24,257 nucleotides of DNA from JBGSOV01 sp964558715 (GTDB lineage Bacteria > Patescibacteriota > Gracilibacteria > CAIRYL01 > GCA-016699755), in assembly GCA_964558715.1 (NCBI GenBank), contig CAZLFD010000022.1, positions 1 to 24,257 of the forward strand, read 5' to 3'. The stretch's first letter is position 1; the number at the start of each line of letters is the position of its first letter. This document shows positions 1 to 7,512 of this stretch, piece by piece. A program made the position numbers and the translations under genes. The notes below the pieces were generated by a model. The model was not told where the DNA came from and did no database searches. It worked only from the letters and a program-made list of their open reading frames with translations.

Positions 1-238
1 TCTCTTGGAGAACTGGGCCGACTAAAAACCACCCCACTTTTTTCCATTAACCCGATTTTGCAAATATTCGAGATACAGAGAATGACGAAGCAACCTAGAC
101 AAAAACATATACAGCAACATCTTTGTTTGCTGTTTGTTTCTGGATTGCCGCGTCGCTCTCTGAGTTGATTACCACGCAGATGGCTGTGGTTAGATTTTGT
201 AATCCTTTTAGTCCGCGACTCGCAACGACGCTGCGCGT
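1..238. other. Left-edge region downstream of priA, no firm gene
   Basis: No complete gene is supported here. On the minus strand an ATG at 45-47 opens a frame running off the left edge (15 codons, beginning MEKSGVVFSRPSS); it could be the start of the next gene, but is too short to judge. On the plus strand a frame ending in LLENWAD stops at 23-25 and could equally be a C-terminus. The stretches around 80-95 (AGAGAATGACGAAGC) and 139-160 (TTCTGGATTGCCGCGTCGCT) resemble degenerate copies of widespread short intergenic repeats of the GGGAATGACG type. A weak hairpin (ACCAC/GTGGT, 171-190) lies just past the priA stop without a T-run. Confidence 0.3.
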
Positions 239-2392
239 TTACGAAACCACATCTACGGGGTCAATATCGATGCGACAATGTGGCAACGGCACAACACAGA
301 GGATTTTTTCAGGTTCGGCTGCAATAATAAAAAGATTGGCGAAAAACTTGCCGTGTTTTTTGGGGTGCAATGCCGGGGCAACGAAAATCTGGATTTTCTC
401 ATCCGCAAAGATTTCTTTGCAGCGTTGATTAAGAATCGCTTCCAGTTTGCGTGCTGCACCAAACGCGCCATCTTTCGTTTTCGCAGAAAAAATGAGTTTG
501 GCGATGCGGCTGACTGGCGGCAGAAAATGCTGCTGACGGACTTGTATTTCTTGCTGGTAAAACGAGTCGGGATTTCCTGTTTTGAGTGTTTGCCACAATG
601 GCAGCTCTGGCAAACGAGTTTGAATGACTACTTCTGCAGTTTGCCCACGCCGCCCGGCGCGCCCGGACACTTGGATGAGGAGTTGATAGGTGCGCTCTGC
701 CGCACGAAAATCAGGGATGCTCAGGCCCGCGTCGGCATCCAAAATCCCTACAACGCCCACATTAGCAAAATCGAGCCCTTTGGCAATGATCTGCGTACCA
801 ACGAGAATATCGGCATCGCCACTGGTAAAGGTTTCGTGCAGCTCTTTAAATCCGGCTTTGGCAGAAGTGGTGTCGCGGTCGATACGCACGACTTTTTTAT
901 CGGGGAAGAGCAGTTTTACGACACGCTCGATCTGCGCTGTGCCGCTGCCAAAAAAGCGTAGCTTACTGCTGCCGCAACTGGTGCAACGCGGCATCACGCC
1001 AAACACGCGGCCGCACTGGTGGCAGAGCAAGTATTCTTTTCCACCTTTGCCTGCGTGCGATACCAAGGCGATATTGCACTCTGGGCAACGGGTTACTTCG
1101 CCACAATCTTCGCAGACTAGGCAACGGAACAGCCCGCGGCGATTAAGAAAAAGGAGTGCCTGCTTACCCGCTTGTAAAGTCAGTTCGACTTTGTGCTTGA
1201 GCGAACGCGAAATGGGAGACGTATTTTTTGCCGCCATTTCTTCACGCAAATCGATGACAGAAAGTTGCGGGAGTGCTGCTCGCGCCGGCAGACGAGCGAT
1301 GTGGGTCGCTTTGTTGTGTGCCGCATGCCACAATTCCAAACTGGGCGTAGCTGTGGCATAAATGAGCTGTGCTTGGTGGATCTTGGCCAATGCTTCGGCA
1401 ACATCCCGCGCATGATACCGCGGCGATTGATCGCTTTTAAATGTCCACTCGTGCTCTTCTTCCATCACGATCAGACCAAGGTTTTGAAACGGAAGAAAAC
1501 ACGCCGCCCGGCTGCCAACAACTACTCGCGCATGGCCGCATTTTACCCGCCAAAACACCTGCGCCTTTTCTCCTTCTGACAAACGGGAGTGATACAGCGC
1601 CACACAGTCTTTGCCAAATACTGCTTCGCACTTTTCTAGCAACTCAGTCGTCAGGCCGATTTCAGGAACCAAGAAGAATACTGTCTTTCCAGATTCGAGC
1701 GTGTCAGAAGCAAGCTTGCGCGCCACATGGCTTTTGCCCGAACCGGTCGGCGCAAAAAGGAGCGCTCGCTGATGCTTAGCAAGAGAAGCCAGTGCGGCTG
1801 CTTGTTCTGCCGAAAGCTCGCCCTCGCTTTTTAGCGGGCAATCAAGCTGCTCAACAAACTTGGGCTGCGAGACGAATTCGATAACACCTTTCTCTTGCAA
1901 ACGATCAAGCGTTGCCTTAGTAGAGCCAGTTTCTTCCCTGACGAGTGCAATTTCTGACTCACCATTATTTTGTAAATAATCAACTACCTGTTGCATCTTT
2001 TTGCCCAGCTTTTCTGCCTCGGCTTTCGTCAGTCGAGCAGAGGTAACGAGCGGCGGCTGCCCATTACCGGAAAAAATGCTACTCGGAAGAAACAAAGGGA
2101 GCACCCTGGCAAGCGGTACCAACGTTTTCTCGGCAACTCTCTTTGCAAGTTTAAAGGCATTTGTATCGAGCAGTGGTGGCGTGCAGATCGAGTGAATTGG
2201 TTCTGTCTCAAACAGCGGCTTTTCTTCGTGAATACGAACGACAAGCGCGACTTCTGGTTGGCCCTGCAAAGAGGCAGCCACCAGGCATCCGGGTGAGATT
2301 TTGGATTCTAATGGCTGCGGAATCGAAAAAGTGAACAGTCCATCGTGCACGGTGGGCGTTCGCCGGCGAAAAGCGAGGTCTGCGTATTTCAT
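239..2392 (-). CDS. priA: Primosomal protein N' (replication restart helicase PriA)
   Basis: This superfamily 2 DNA helicase recognises abandoned replication forks and reloads the replisome. The 717-residue length fits the family. Visible in order: an N-terminal DNA-binding part; Walker A APTGSGKS around residues 213-221; a Walker B region VMEEEHEW near 307; the PriA signature SPRYHARDVA just after it; a zinc-binding insert with eight cysteines in four CxxC-like pairs (about residues 420-455, beginning CLVCEDCGEVTRCPEC); then GTQIIAKGLDFANV and QVSGRAGR helicase motifs. The usual DEEH box reads EEEH, so the Walker B aspartate is replaced by glutamate. The ATG at 2390-2392 has no Shine-Dalgarno. 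The gene stands alone, divergent from the TrmB-like regulator. The family call is very secure. Confidence 0.96.
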   Translation of the reverse strand: MKYADLAFRRRTPTVHDGLFTFSIPQPLESKISPGCLVAASLQGQPEVALVVRIHEEKPLFETEPIHSICTPPLLDTNAFKLAKRVAEKTLVPLARVLPLFLPSSIFSGNGQPPLVTSARLTKAEAEKLGKKMQQVVDYLQNNGESEIALVREETGSTKATLDRLQEKGVIEFVSQPKFVEQLDCPLKSEGELSAEQAAALASLAKHQRALLFAPTGSGKSHVARKLASDTLESGKTVFFLVPEIGLTTELLEKCEAVFGKDCVALYHSRLSEGEKAQVFWRVKCGHARVVVGSRAACFLPFQNLGLIVMEEEHEWTFKSDQSPRYHARDVAEALAKIHQAQLIYATATPSLELWHAAHNKATHIARLPARAALPQLSVIDLREEMAAKNTSPISRSLKHKVELTLQAGKQALLFLNRRGLFRCLVCEDCGEVTRCPECNIALVSHAGKGGKEYLLCHQCGRVFGVMPRCTSCGSSKLRFFGSGTAQIERVVKLLFPDKKVVRIDRDTTSAKAGFKELHETFTSGDADILVGTQIIAKGLDFANVGVVGILDADAGLSIPDFRAAERTYQLLIQVSGRAGRRGQTAEVVIQTRLPELPLWQTLKTGNPDSFYQQEIQVRQQHFLPPVSRIAKLIFSAKTKDGAFGAARKLEAILNQRCKEIFADEKIQIFVAPALHPKKHGKFFANLFIIAAEPEKILCVVPLPHCRIDIDPVDVVS

Positions 2393-2401
2393 CGTAGAAT
2401 C

Positions 2402-2410
2402 ATTATCGCA
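2402..2410 (-). promoter_or_regulatory. Candidate extended -10 promoter of priA
   Basis: Read on the minus strand this is TGCGATAAT, an extended -10 (TGn plus GATAAT). No good -35 is visible. Transcription would start about 3 nt before the ATG, giving a nearly leaderless mRNA, which agrees with the missing Shine-Dalgarno. Confidence 0.35.
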
Positions 2411-2659
2411 TAATTCTGCGCTGTTTATCTTTCATTTTTTGGATATGTGCTCACTGTGTGACTATCGTGAAGTAATCAGCAATTTACAATCCGCAATCAG
2501 GAGTTTCATTATTGCCTGAATTTTTTAGGTTTAATGCTTAAAGACTTATTCTAAAAAAAACTAAATTTTACCTTCGTGCTTTCTGGAAGTAACAAAACAT
2601 GCTTAAATCCTCGGTGCCTCTTACTGTCAAATGATATTCAGAATTCTGACAAAAAACCA

Positions 2660-2689
2660 CTGGCATAAAAATCGAAACGCCTGTTAAAT
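2660..2689 (+). promoter_or_regulatory. Candidate promoter of the TrmB-like regulator
   Basis: CTGGCA (2660-2665), an 18-nt spacer and TTAAAT (2684-2689) make a moderate sigma70-type promoter. The predicted start near 2696 leaves a leader of about 19 nt and places the ATATGT half-sites immediately downstream. Confidence 0.35.
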
Positions 2690-2716
2690 ATGTTATCGAT
2701 ATGTCCGCTTACATAT
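2688..2716 (+). promoter_or_regulatory. Candidate operator (ATATGT half-sites) over the start codon
   Basis: Three copies of one hexamer lie about a helical turn apart: ATATGT at 2688-2693, ATATGT at 2699-2704 and its complement ACATAT at 2711-2716. The last two form a perfect inverted repeat with a 6-nt spacer (CCGCTT), and the right arm contains the AT of the ATG at 2715. A TATCGATA palindrome (2694-2701) sits between them. The location suits autorepression by the encoded HTH protein or a start-masking hairpin; this is inference from position. Confidence 0.4.
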
Positions 2717-3512
2717 GAATGCGATTGCCGCTGCATTGCGCAGCCTTGGTCTGAACAAAAAAGAGGCTGATCTGTATTTACAGATGCTCATCGTTGGCGG
2801 CCAGCCGGCCTCGGTACTGGCCCGTAAAATCGGACTGCCGCGCAGCAGCGTACAGTTTTTGGCAGAGACATTGGTTAAAAAAGGGCTCGCCAGTAAGCAG
2901 AAACACCGCAATATCACCACCTATCAACCGCTTGACCCGGAGCATCTGGTGCGTTTTTTAGAAGGGGAAAAATGGGAATTTATGAATGAACTCGAGCGCA
3001 AAGAAGACGAAGTAAAAAGCGCGATCCCGGAACTCAAAAAACTGCAGGGACAAGCAAGTACTCGCCCGCAGGTACGTTTTTATGAAGGCAAAGAGGGGCT
3101 CCGTATGGTGTTTGAAGATAGCCTTTCTGCCAAAGAAACCATTCGTTCGTTTGTAAATTTTGAAGAACGCAATCGCTGCATGCCAGAATATTTTCAGGAT
3201 TACTATAAACGCCGTGTCGAGCGCGGAGTGTTTTTACGCGCCATTTATCCGGATAGTGAATTTGGCAAAACACGCAAAAAAAAGGATAAAGAATCAAATC
3301 GCGAATCACTCTTGGTGGATAAGGATAATTACAAGTGGCTCCCTGAGATCCAGTTTTACGATGACCGGGTCACCATTGCCTCCGGCAGTGAAATGGTGGG
3401 TGTGATCATCGAAGGGAAAGAGATTGCCGATGCGATGAAGGCCCTCTACGACCTCGCGTGGAATGGGATTTTGTTGGAGCAGGAGGTGAAAAAGAAGAGC
3501 AGGAAGAGATAA
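2715..3512 (+). CDS. TrmB-family-like transcriptional regulator
   Basis: The 265-residue protein begins with a winged helix-turn-helix (about residues 5-70) of the TrmB type: LGLNKKEADLYLQMLIVGG followed by SVLARKIGLPRSSVQFLAETLVKKG. A short charged helical linker (about 80-110) follows, then an effector-domain-like part with VRFYEGKEGLRMVFEDSL and a C-terminal half resembling regulators abundant in Patescibacteria. TrmB proteins classically sense sugars, but the effector here cannot be deduced. The ATG at 2715 lacks a Shine-Dalgarno and lies in a candidate operator, suggesting autoregulation. The gene ends one base before the convergent ribBA stop. Family assignment is good; targets are unknown. 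Confidence 0.8.
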   Translation: MNAIAAALRSLGLNKKEADLYLQMLIVGGQPASVLARKIGLPRSSVQFLAETLVKKGLASKQKHRNITTYQPLDPEHLVRFLEGEKWEFMNELERKEDEVKSAIPELKKLQGQASTRPQVRFYEGKEGLRMVFEDSLSAKETIRSFVNFEERNRCMPEYFQDYYKRRVERGVFLRAIYPDSEFGKTRKKKDKESNRESLLVDKDNYKWLPEIQFYDDRVTIASGSEMVGVIIEGKEIADAMKALYDLAWNGILLEQEVKKKSRKR

Positions 3513-3513
3513 T

Positions 3514-4725
3514 CTACAGTAAATGTCCTAGCTTTTCTTTTTTGACCCGTAAGTAATCAGCATTGCCTTCGCTTTCGCCTACATCAATCGGTACTCGTTC
3601 GATTGCTTGTAATCCGTAACCAGATAGTCCGACTATTTTTCGCGGATTATTAGTAAGCAAACGCATTTTGGTGACACCAAGAGATTTGAGCATTTGCGCA
3701 CCAATACCGTAATCACGCAGGTCGTCTTTAAAACCAAGGCGATTGTTCGCTTCGACCGTATCGAGCCCATGGGTATCTTGCAGTTCATACGCCTTGATCT
3801 TGGCAGCAAGCCCGATTCCCCTGCCTTCTTGCGCCATGCGTAAGATAACACCTACACCCTCTTCAGCGACACGGTCGAGCGCAGCATCGAGTTGACTGCG
3901 GCAATCGCAACGCAGCGAACGGAATACATCGCCGGTCAGGCATTCGGAATGAACGCGTACCAAAGGAGCATCGACGGAAGAAATATCGCCGCGTATCAAA
4001 GCAACGTGCTCTAATCCGGTCAGTTTTTCTTTAAAGACACGGATATCGAAAATACCGAAAACGGTGGGCAGCTGGGCTTGCGCCACTTCTTCAACCAAAG
4101 TCTCTTGATTTCGTCGATAACTGATAAGCGCCTCGATCGTCATGATTTTGAGGCTGTGCTTTTGCGCGAAGTCCATCAGTTGGGGCAAACGCGCCATGCT
4201 CCCATCTTCATTCATAATTTCACAGATCACAGCCCCGCCCTGAAGGCCAGCAAGTTTACATAAATCGACCGAAGCCTCGGTGTGGCCAGCGCGTACCAAA
4301 CAGCCTCCAGTCTTCGCTCGCAAAGGAAATACATGCCCCGGGCGTACAAAGTCAGCTGGAGCCGTGTCCGGATCCATGATTTTTTTAATGGTAAGCGCGC
4401 GATCGGCAGCAGAAATACCCGTTTTAATCCCAACGCGTGCATCGACTGAAACACTAAAATTACAAGCATCTGGCTCGGCCTCTGCCACCATCGGATGAAA
4501 ATTCAGCCGCTCAGCGATCTCTGGATCGACTGGAGTACAGATCAATCCTTTGGCTTCAGTGGCAAAAAAGTTGACCGTTTCGGGGGTAATCTTCTCCGCC
4601 GCGACGACAAGGTCACCTTCGTTTTCGCGGTCTTCGTCATCCACCACAATGATCGGCTTACCGGCAGCGATGTCGGCGAGAGCATCCTCGATGGAGGAAA
4701 GTTCGATGGGTTTAGAATTTGCCAT
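3514..4725 (-). CDS. ribBA: RibBA: DHBP synthase / GTP cyclohydrolase II
   Basis: A bifunctional riboflavin-pathway enzyme of 403 residues. The N-terminal RibB half makes 3,4-dihydroxy-2-butanone 4-phosphate from ribulose 5-phosphate, shown by DDEDRENEGDLV near residue 28, TGISAADRALTI and RPGHVFPL...GHTEASVDL. The C-terminal RibA half opens GTP to the pyrimidine precursor, shown by HSECLTGDVFRSLRCDC (the three zinc cysteines), QEGRGIGLAAKIKAYELQD and LLTNNPRKI. Both active sites look intact. The start overlaps the upstream queD by 14 nt, implying one transcript and coupled translation. Both gene products use GTP-derived chemistry. No other rib gene lies in the window. Confidence 0.96.
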   Translation of the reverse strand: MANSKPIELSSIEDALADIAAGKPIIVVDDEDRENEGDLVVAAEKITPETVNFFATEAKGLICTPVDPEIAERLNFHPMVAEAEPDACNFSVSVDARVGIKTGISAADRALTIKKIMDPDTAPADFVRPGHVFPLRAKTGGCLVRAGHTEASVDLCKLAGLQGGAVICEIMNEDGSMARLPQLMDFAQKHSLKIMTIEALISYRRNQETLVEEVAQAQLPTVFGIFDIRVFKEKLTGLEHVALIRGDISSVDAPLVRVHSECLTGDVFRSLRCDCRSQLDAALDRVAEEGVGVILRMAQEGRGIGLAAKIKAYELQDTHGLDTVEANNRLGFKDDLRDYGIGAQMLKSLGVTKMRLLTNNPRKIVGLSGYGLQAIERVPIDVGESEGNADYLRVKKEKLGHLL

Positions 4726-5071
4726 GGGGTCCGCGATAGGTTACAGAACTGGTAGGAGTCTCCCAGAGTTTAATCTCGAAAATCGGGAGTTTGGGAGTCA
4801 GTTTTTTCCACGCCCAGGCAGCAATATTTTCTGCCGAGGAAATGGGAATAAAATCGTTGATAAGTTTATGGTCGAGAACATCGACGATTTCTTCTTTGAC
4901 GACCTTCTTTAGTGTGGCAAAATCGTACGCTAAGCCCTGGTCGTCTAAATCGGAGATTTGCACGGTAACATGCAATTTATAGGTATGTCCATGCAAGTTT
5001 TCGCACTTGCCGAAGTACTTAGGAAGAAAGTGTGCCGAATCAAAGGTGAACTCTTTGGTGACGAGGAACAT
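4712..5071 (-). CDS. queD: 6-carboxytetrahydropterin synthase-like protein (QueD/PTPS family)
   Basis: A 119-residue PTPS-fold protein that in the queuosine pathway converts 7,8-dihydroneopterin triphosphate to 6-carboxytetrahydropterin. Zinc ligands are His14 (FDSAHFL) and His27/His29 in CENLHGH. The preceding Cys23 gives the CxxxHxH arrangement of QueD, unlike the Glu-type PTPS-III. An Asp-His pair (VLDHKLIND) and the C-terminal ETPTSS glutamate are present. I chose the ATG at 5069-5071 because a longer frame to 5125 adds residues absent from the family and lies upstream of a good promoter (5093-5121). It overlaps ribBA by 14 nt. folE and queE/queC are not in the window, so a queuosine role is inferred from family. 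Confidence 0.88.
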   Translation of the reverse strand: MFLVTKEFTFDSAHFLPKYFGKCENLHGHTYKLHVTVQISDLDDQGLAYDFATLKKVVKEEIVDVLDHKLINDFIPISSAENIAAWAWKKLTPKLPIFEIKLWETPTSSVTYRGPHGKF

Positions 5072-5092
5072 TGCATATAAAGCAGCGGCGGG

Positions 5093-5121
5093 ATTGTAAC
5101 CGAAGCAGGTTGTGTTGTCAC
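5093..5121 (-). promoter_or_regulatory. Promoter of the queD-ribBA operon
   Basis: On the minus strand: GTGACA (5116-5121), a 17-nt spacer, and TACAAT (5093-5098), each hexamer matching the consensus at five of six positions. The predicted start near 5086 gives a leader of about 14 nt to the ATG at 5071. Confidence 0.6.
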
Positions 5122-5161
5122 GCACTGCCCGACAGAAAATCCGCCCCCTAACGAACAGGAA

Positions 5162-5190
5162 TTGTCAGGTAAACAGAAAACCGCTAGTAT
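5162..5190 (+). promoter_or_regulatory. Promoter of the aminotransferase gene
   Basis: TTGTCA (5162-5167), a 17-nt spacer and TAGTAT (5185-5190). Predicted transcription starts near 5197, about 22 nt before the ATG at 5219. The alternative TTG start at 5162 would lie inside the -35 box, so the ATG is preferred. Confidence 0.55.
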
Positions 5191-5218
5191 CGGATTCGTA
5201 TTCTTGCAGCGCAAAATC

Positions 5219-6337
5219 ATGAAAATCATCAAACTCGCACGCGGACTTCCTCCACTTTCTATCATGCAGTATTTAGCTCCGGTACTGCTCGAGAGTATGC
5301 AGAAAAGTTTAGAGAAGGATTCGTTGTCATTTCTGCAATACGGTCATTTTGCCGGCTATGAACCGCTTCGTGAGTACGTTGCAGAGAAGTATGGAGTGGA
5401 GAAAAAACGCGTTTTTATCGGTAATGGCTCGATGGACACGCTGAACATTTTTTTGACGATGCTGAAAGCGTCACATGGTTTGGAGCATTTTGCCTGCGGC
5501 AAAGAGGTCTACGACCGACCACTCATCATCGCCAAAGCGCTCGGACTAAACCCCAAGGGGGTGGATATGCTGGAATCTGGTTTGGAGCTAACGGCACTCA
5601 CCACGCTGATGGAAGCGCAACAGGGTAAGGGGGTCATATACACCATTCCTTGGTTCGATAACCCGAGCGGTATCGACCACAGCCAGGAAAATCGTGAACA
5701 GATTGCCGCATTGGCAGAACGCAATAACTGGTATGCTATCCGCGACGGAGCCTATCTCGAGCTGTCGTATTTTGAAGAGAAAGAGGTGCCAAAGGTGCCA
5801 GAACATGTGATTCAAACATTCTCTTGGTCAAAGACGATTTCAGCGGGCTGCCACACGGGCGGCATTATCATTCCTAGCGAACTGGCTGATGAGTTTCTGC
5901 ACTTTATCAGTTCATGGAGATTGAGCCCGGTTACGCCGACACATTTGGCGGCATACGAGTTAATATCTTCAGGCGCGTGGCAGAAACACATGAAAGAAAC
6001 ACTGCTGCCCGACGGGCGCGAGCGGGTGACACATTTTAACGAGCTGATGGAAAAGTTTTTGCCGGAGTCAAAAAAGCGCGAAATAAGCGGTGGGCATTTT
6101 TGGGGCGGCAAAATCGAGGGGCTTACCCTAGAGAATTGGGATGAATTTTTGCAGATCGCAGAAGCAGAAGGCGGCGTACAGATTCCAAATCACGGGGGAT
6201 TCATGCCGCTTTCACCGCCCGAAGAAAGCGTGGGATATGTGCGTATTCCGATTTTTATGGAAGATGCCGACATCGCTGATCCACTCAAACAAGTCATCTC
6301 TGCAATCGCCCATGCTCGCGATAAAGTCACCGGGTGA
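5219..6337 (+). CDS. PLP-dependent aminotransferase, class I/II
   Basis: A fold-type I aminotransferase of 372 residues. Diagnostic pieces: the substrate/cofactor N-terminal stretch LQYGHFAGYEPLREYVAEKYGV; GNGSMDTLNIF, where the PLP phosphate is bound; PWFDNPSGIDHS, matching the family P-x-NPTG motif; RDGAYLELSY with the Asp that contacts the PLP ring nitrogen; and FSWSKTISAGCHTGGII with the Schiff-base lysine in SK. The C-terminal part contains YVRIPIF with the expected carboxylate-binding arginine. The substrate cannot be read from sequence; MocR-like and aromatic/alanine aminotransferases share these motifs, but there is no N-terminal HTH. The gene is transcribed alone, divergent from queD. 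The stop is TGA. Confidence 0.88.
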   Translation: MKIIKLARGLPPLSIMQYLAPVLLESMQKSLEKDSLSFLQYGHFAGYEPLREYVAEKYGVEKKRVFIGNGSMDTLNIFLTMLKASHGLEHFACGKEVYDRPLIIAKALGLNPKGVDMLESGLELTALTTLMEAQQGKGVIYTIPWFDNPSGIDHSQENREQIAALAERNNWYAIRDGAYLELSYFEEKEVPKVPEHVIQTFSWSKTISAGCHTGGIIIPSELADEFLHFISSWRLSPVTPTHLAAYELISSGAWQKHMKETLLPDGRERVTHFNELMEKFLPESKKREISGGHFWGGKIEGLTLENWDEFLQIAEAEGGVQIPNHGGFMPLSPPEESVGYVRIPIFMEDADIADPLKQVISAIAHARDKVTG

Positions 6338-6355
6338 TACCTTTTTGTGCGATTC

Positions 6356-6386
6356 TTCTCCCCCTAAGCTAGAGGGGGGTTGAGGA
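6356..6386. repeat. Short GC-rich hairpin, mini copy of the dispersed repeat
   Basis: CCCCCTAAGCTAGAGGGGG forms a C/G hairpin just after the aminotransferase stop and continues GTTGAGG, matching the left-arm pattern of the longer elements at 15.8, 19.6-19.9 and 21.0 kb. It could serve as a transcription barrier, though no T-run follows. Confidence 0.5.
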
Positions 6387-6440
6387 GCACAAGAGCAAAT
6401 CTTCTCAATCCCGTTCACTCTTTCATCTTTTTCTCATGAT

Positions 6441-7421
6441 ATGACCACTCCAATCAAAGTCGCCGTTACCGGTGCCGCTGGCCAAATCGGCTACAGTCTG
6501 GTTTTTCGCATCGCCAATGGCGATATGTTTGGCAAGGATACCCCGGTAGACCTACGCCTTGTAGATCTTGAGCGCAGCCTTGGAACATTAGAGGGTGTCA
6601 AGATGGAACTGGATGATTGCGCTTTTCCACTCCTTTCAAACACGGTGGTAACTGCCGATTTAAGCGAAGGATTTGCCGATACCGACTGGGTGGTTTTGGT
6701 AGGCAGCGTGCCACGCAAAGAAGGTATGGAGCGCAAAGATCTGCTCGAGATCAACGGAAAGATATTTGTGGGCCAGGGCAAAGCCATCGAAGCGAGTGCT
6801 TCGCCAAATGTAAAGATTCTCGTGGTCGGCAACCCATGCAACACGAATTGTTTGATTGCGAAGGCAAGCGCGCCCAGCATTCCGGCAGACCGTTGGTTTG
6901 CCATGACAGCACTCGATGAAAACCGGGCCAAATATCAGCTTGCTGCTAAAGCGAGTGTGGATATCGAGCAAGTGCAGAACATGACGATTTGGGGGAACCA
7001 TAGCGCTACGCAATTCGCGGACTATTTTCATGCAACTATCAATGGCAAGTCGGCACCAGAAGTGATCGATGACGATTGGCTGCAAAACGATTTCTTAAAA
7101 ACTGTGCAACAGCGCGGTGCTACCGTTATTGTCGCCCGCGGAGCTAGCTCTGCCGCCAGCGCCGCCAATGCCATTATCGATTCAATAAAACGGATAATTA
7201 CACCCACTCCCGCTGGGCAGACTTTTAGCATGGCGGTACCGAGTGATGGCAGTTATGGTGTGCCAAAAGGCCTCATCTTCAGCTTTCCGCTGCGCAGCAC
7301 CGGGAGTGGATACGAGATCGTACAAGGCATTGAGCACGGCGAATTCGCGCAAGCCAAACTCGATGCGACCATTACAGAGTTGCAAGAAGAGCAAGCCGCT
7401 GTGCAGGAATTGATTGGATAA
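6441..7421 (+). CDS. mdh: Malate dehydrogenase (NAD-dependent)
   Basis: Catalyses the reversible oxidation of malate to oxaloacetate. The 326-residue length and motifs fit the cytosolic-type (MDH type 2) subfamily: Rossmann glycines VTGAAGQIGYSL at residues 9-20; substrate-loop arginines in PRKEGMERKDLLEIN; VVGNPCNTN; the catalytic Asp and substrate Arg in ALDENRAKYQLA; and the catalytic His in IWGNHSATQFADY. Arginine in the loop (PRK) favours malate over lactate. The ATG at 6441 is preceded by a pyrimidine-rich leader (CTTTCATCTTTTTCTC) with no Shine-Dalgarno. It converges on comM. No other TCA-cycle gene is in the window, so it may act in redox balancing; that is inference. Confidence 0.95.
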   Translation: MTTPIKVAVTGAAGQIGYSLVFRIANGDMFGKDTPVDLRLVDLERSLGTLEGVKMELDDCAFPLLSNTVVTADLSEGFADTDWVVLVGSVPRKEGMERKDLLEINGKIFVGQGKAIEASASPNVKILVVGNPCNTNCLIAKASAPSIPADRWFAMTALDENRAKYQLAAKASVDIEQVQNMTIWGNHSATQFADYFHATINGKSAPEVIDDDWLQNDFLKTVQQRGATVIVARGASSAASAANAIIDSIKRIITPTPAGQTFSMAVPSDGSYGVPKGLIFSFPLRSTGSGYEIVQGIEHGEFAQAKLDATITELQEEQAAVQELIG

Positions 7422-7512
7422 TCTGCACTCATCAATCTCTGCGTCACCCCTGTTGAAGGTGTGCCGCATAGGGATTTGCAGCATGCCTTATAACCATTTG
7501 CGACTACTCTCA

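Larger units (their letters stand above)
2393..2714. other. AT-rich divergent intergenic region between priA and the TrmB-like gene
   Basis: About 320 bp without a credible ORF, clearly more AT-rich than its flanks. It holds the candidate promoters of both divergent genes at its two ends. The middle (about 2420-2640) contains A/T tracts such as those near 2552-2570, but I see no RNA gene or long repeat in it. Confidence 0.5.

Noticed and set aside
278..961. Plus-strand ORF of 227 residues within priA
   Set aside because: It is antisense to the conserved priA helicase core and resembles no protein.
7422..7512. Terminator between the convergent mdh and comM genes
   Set aside because: Only short imperfect stems (for example CACC/GGTG near 7444-7460) without a T-run were found.
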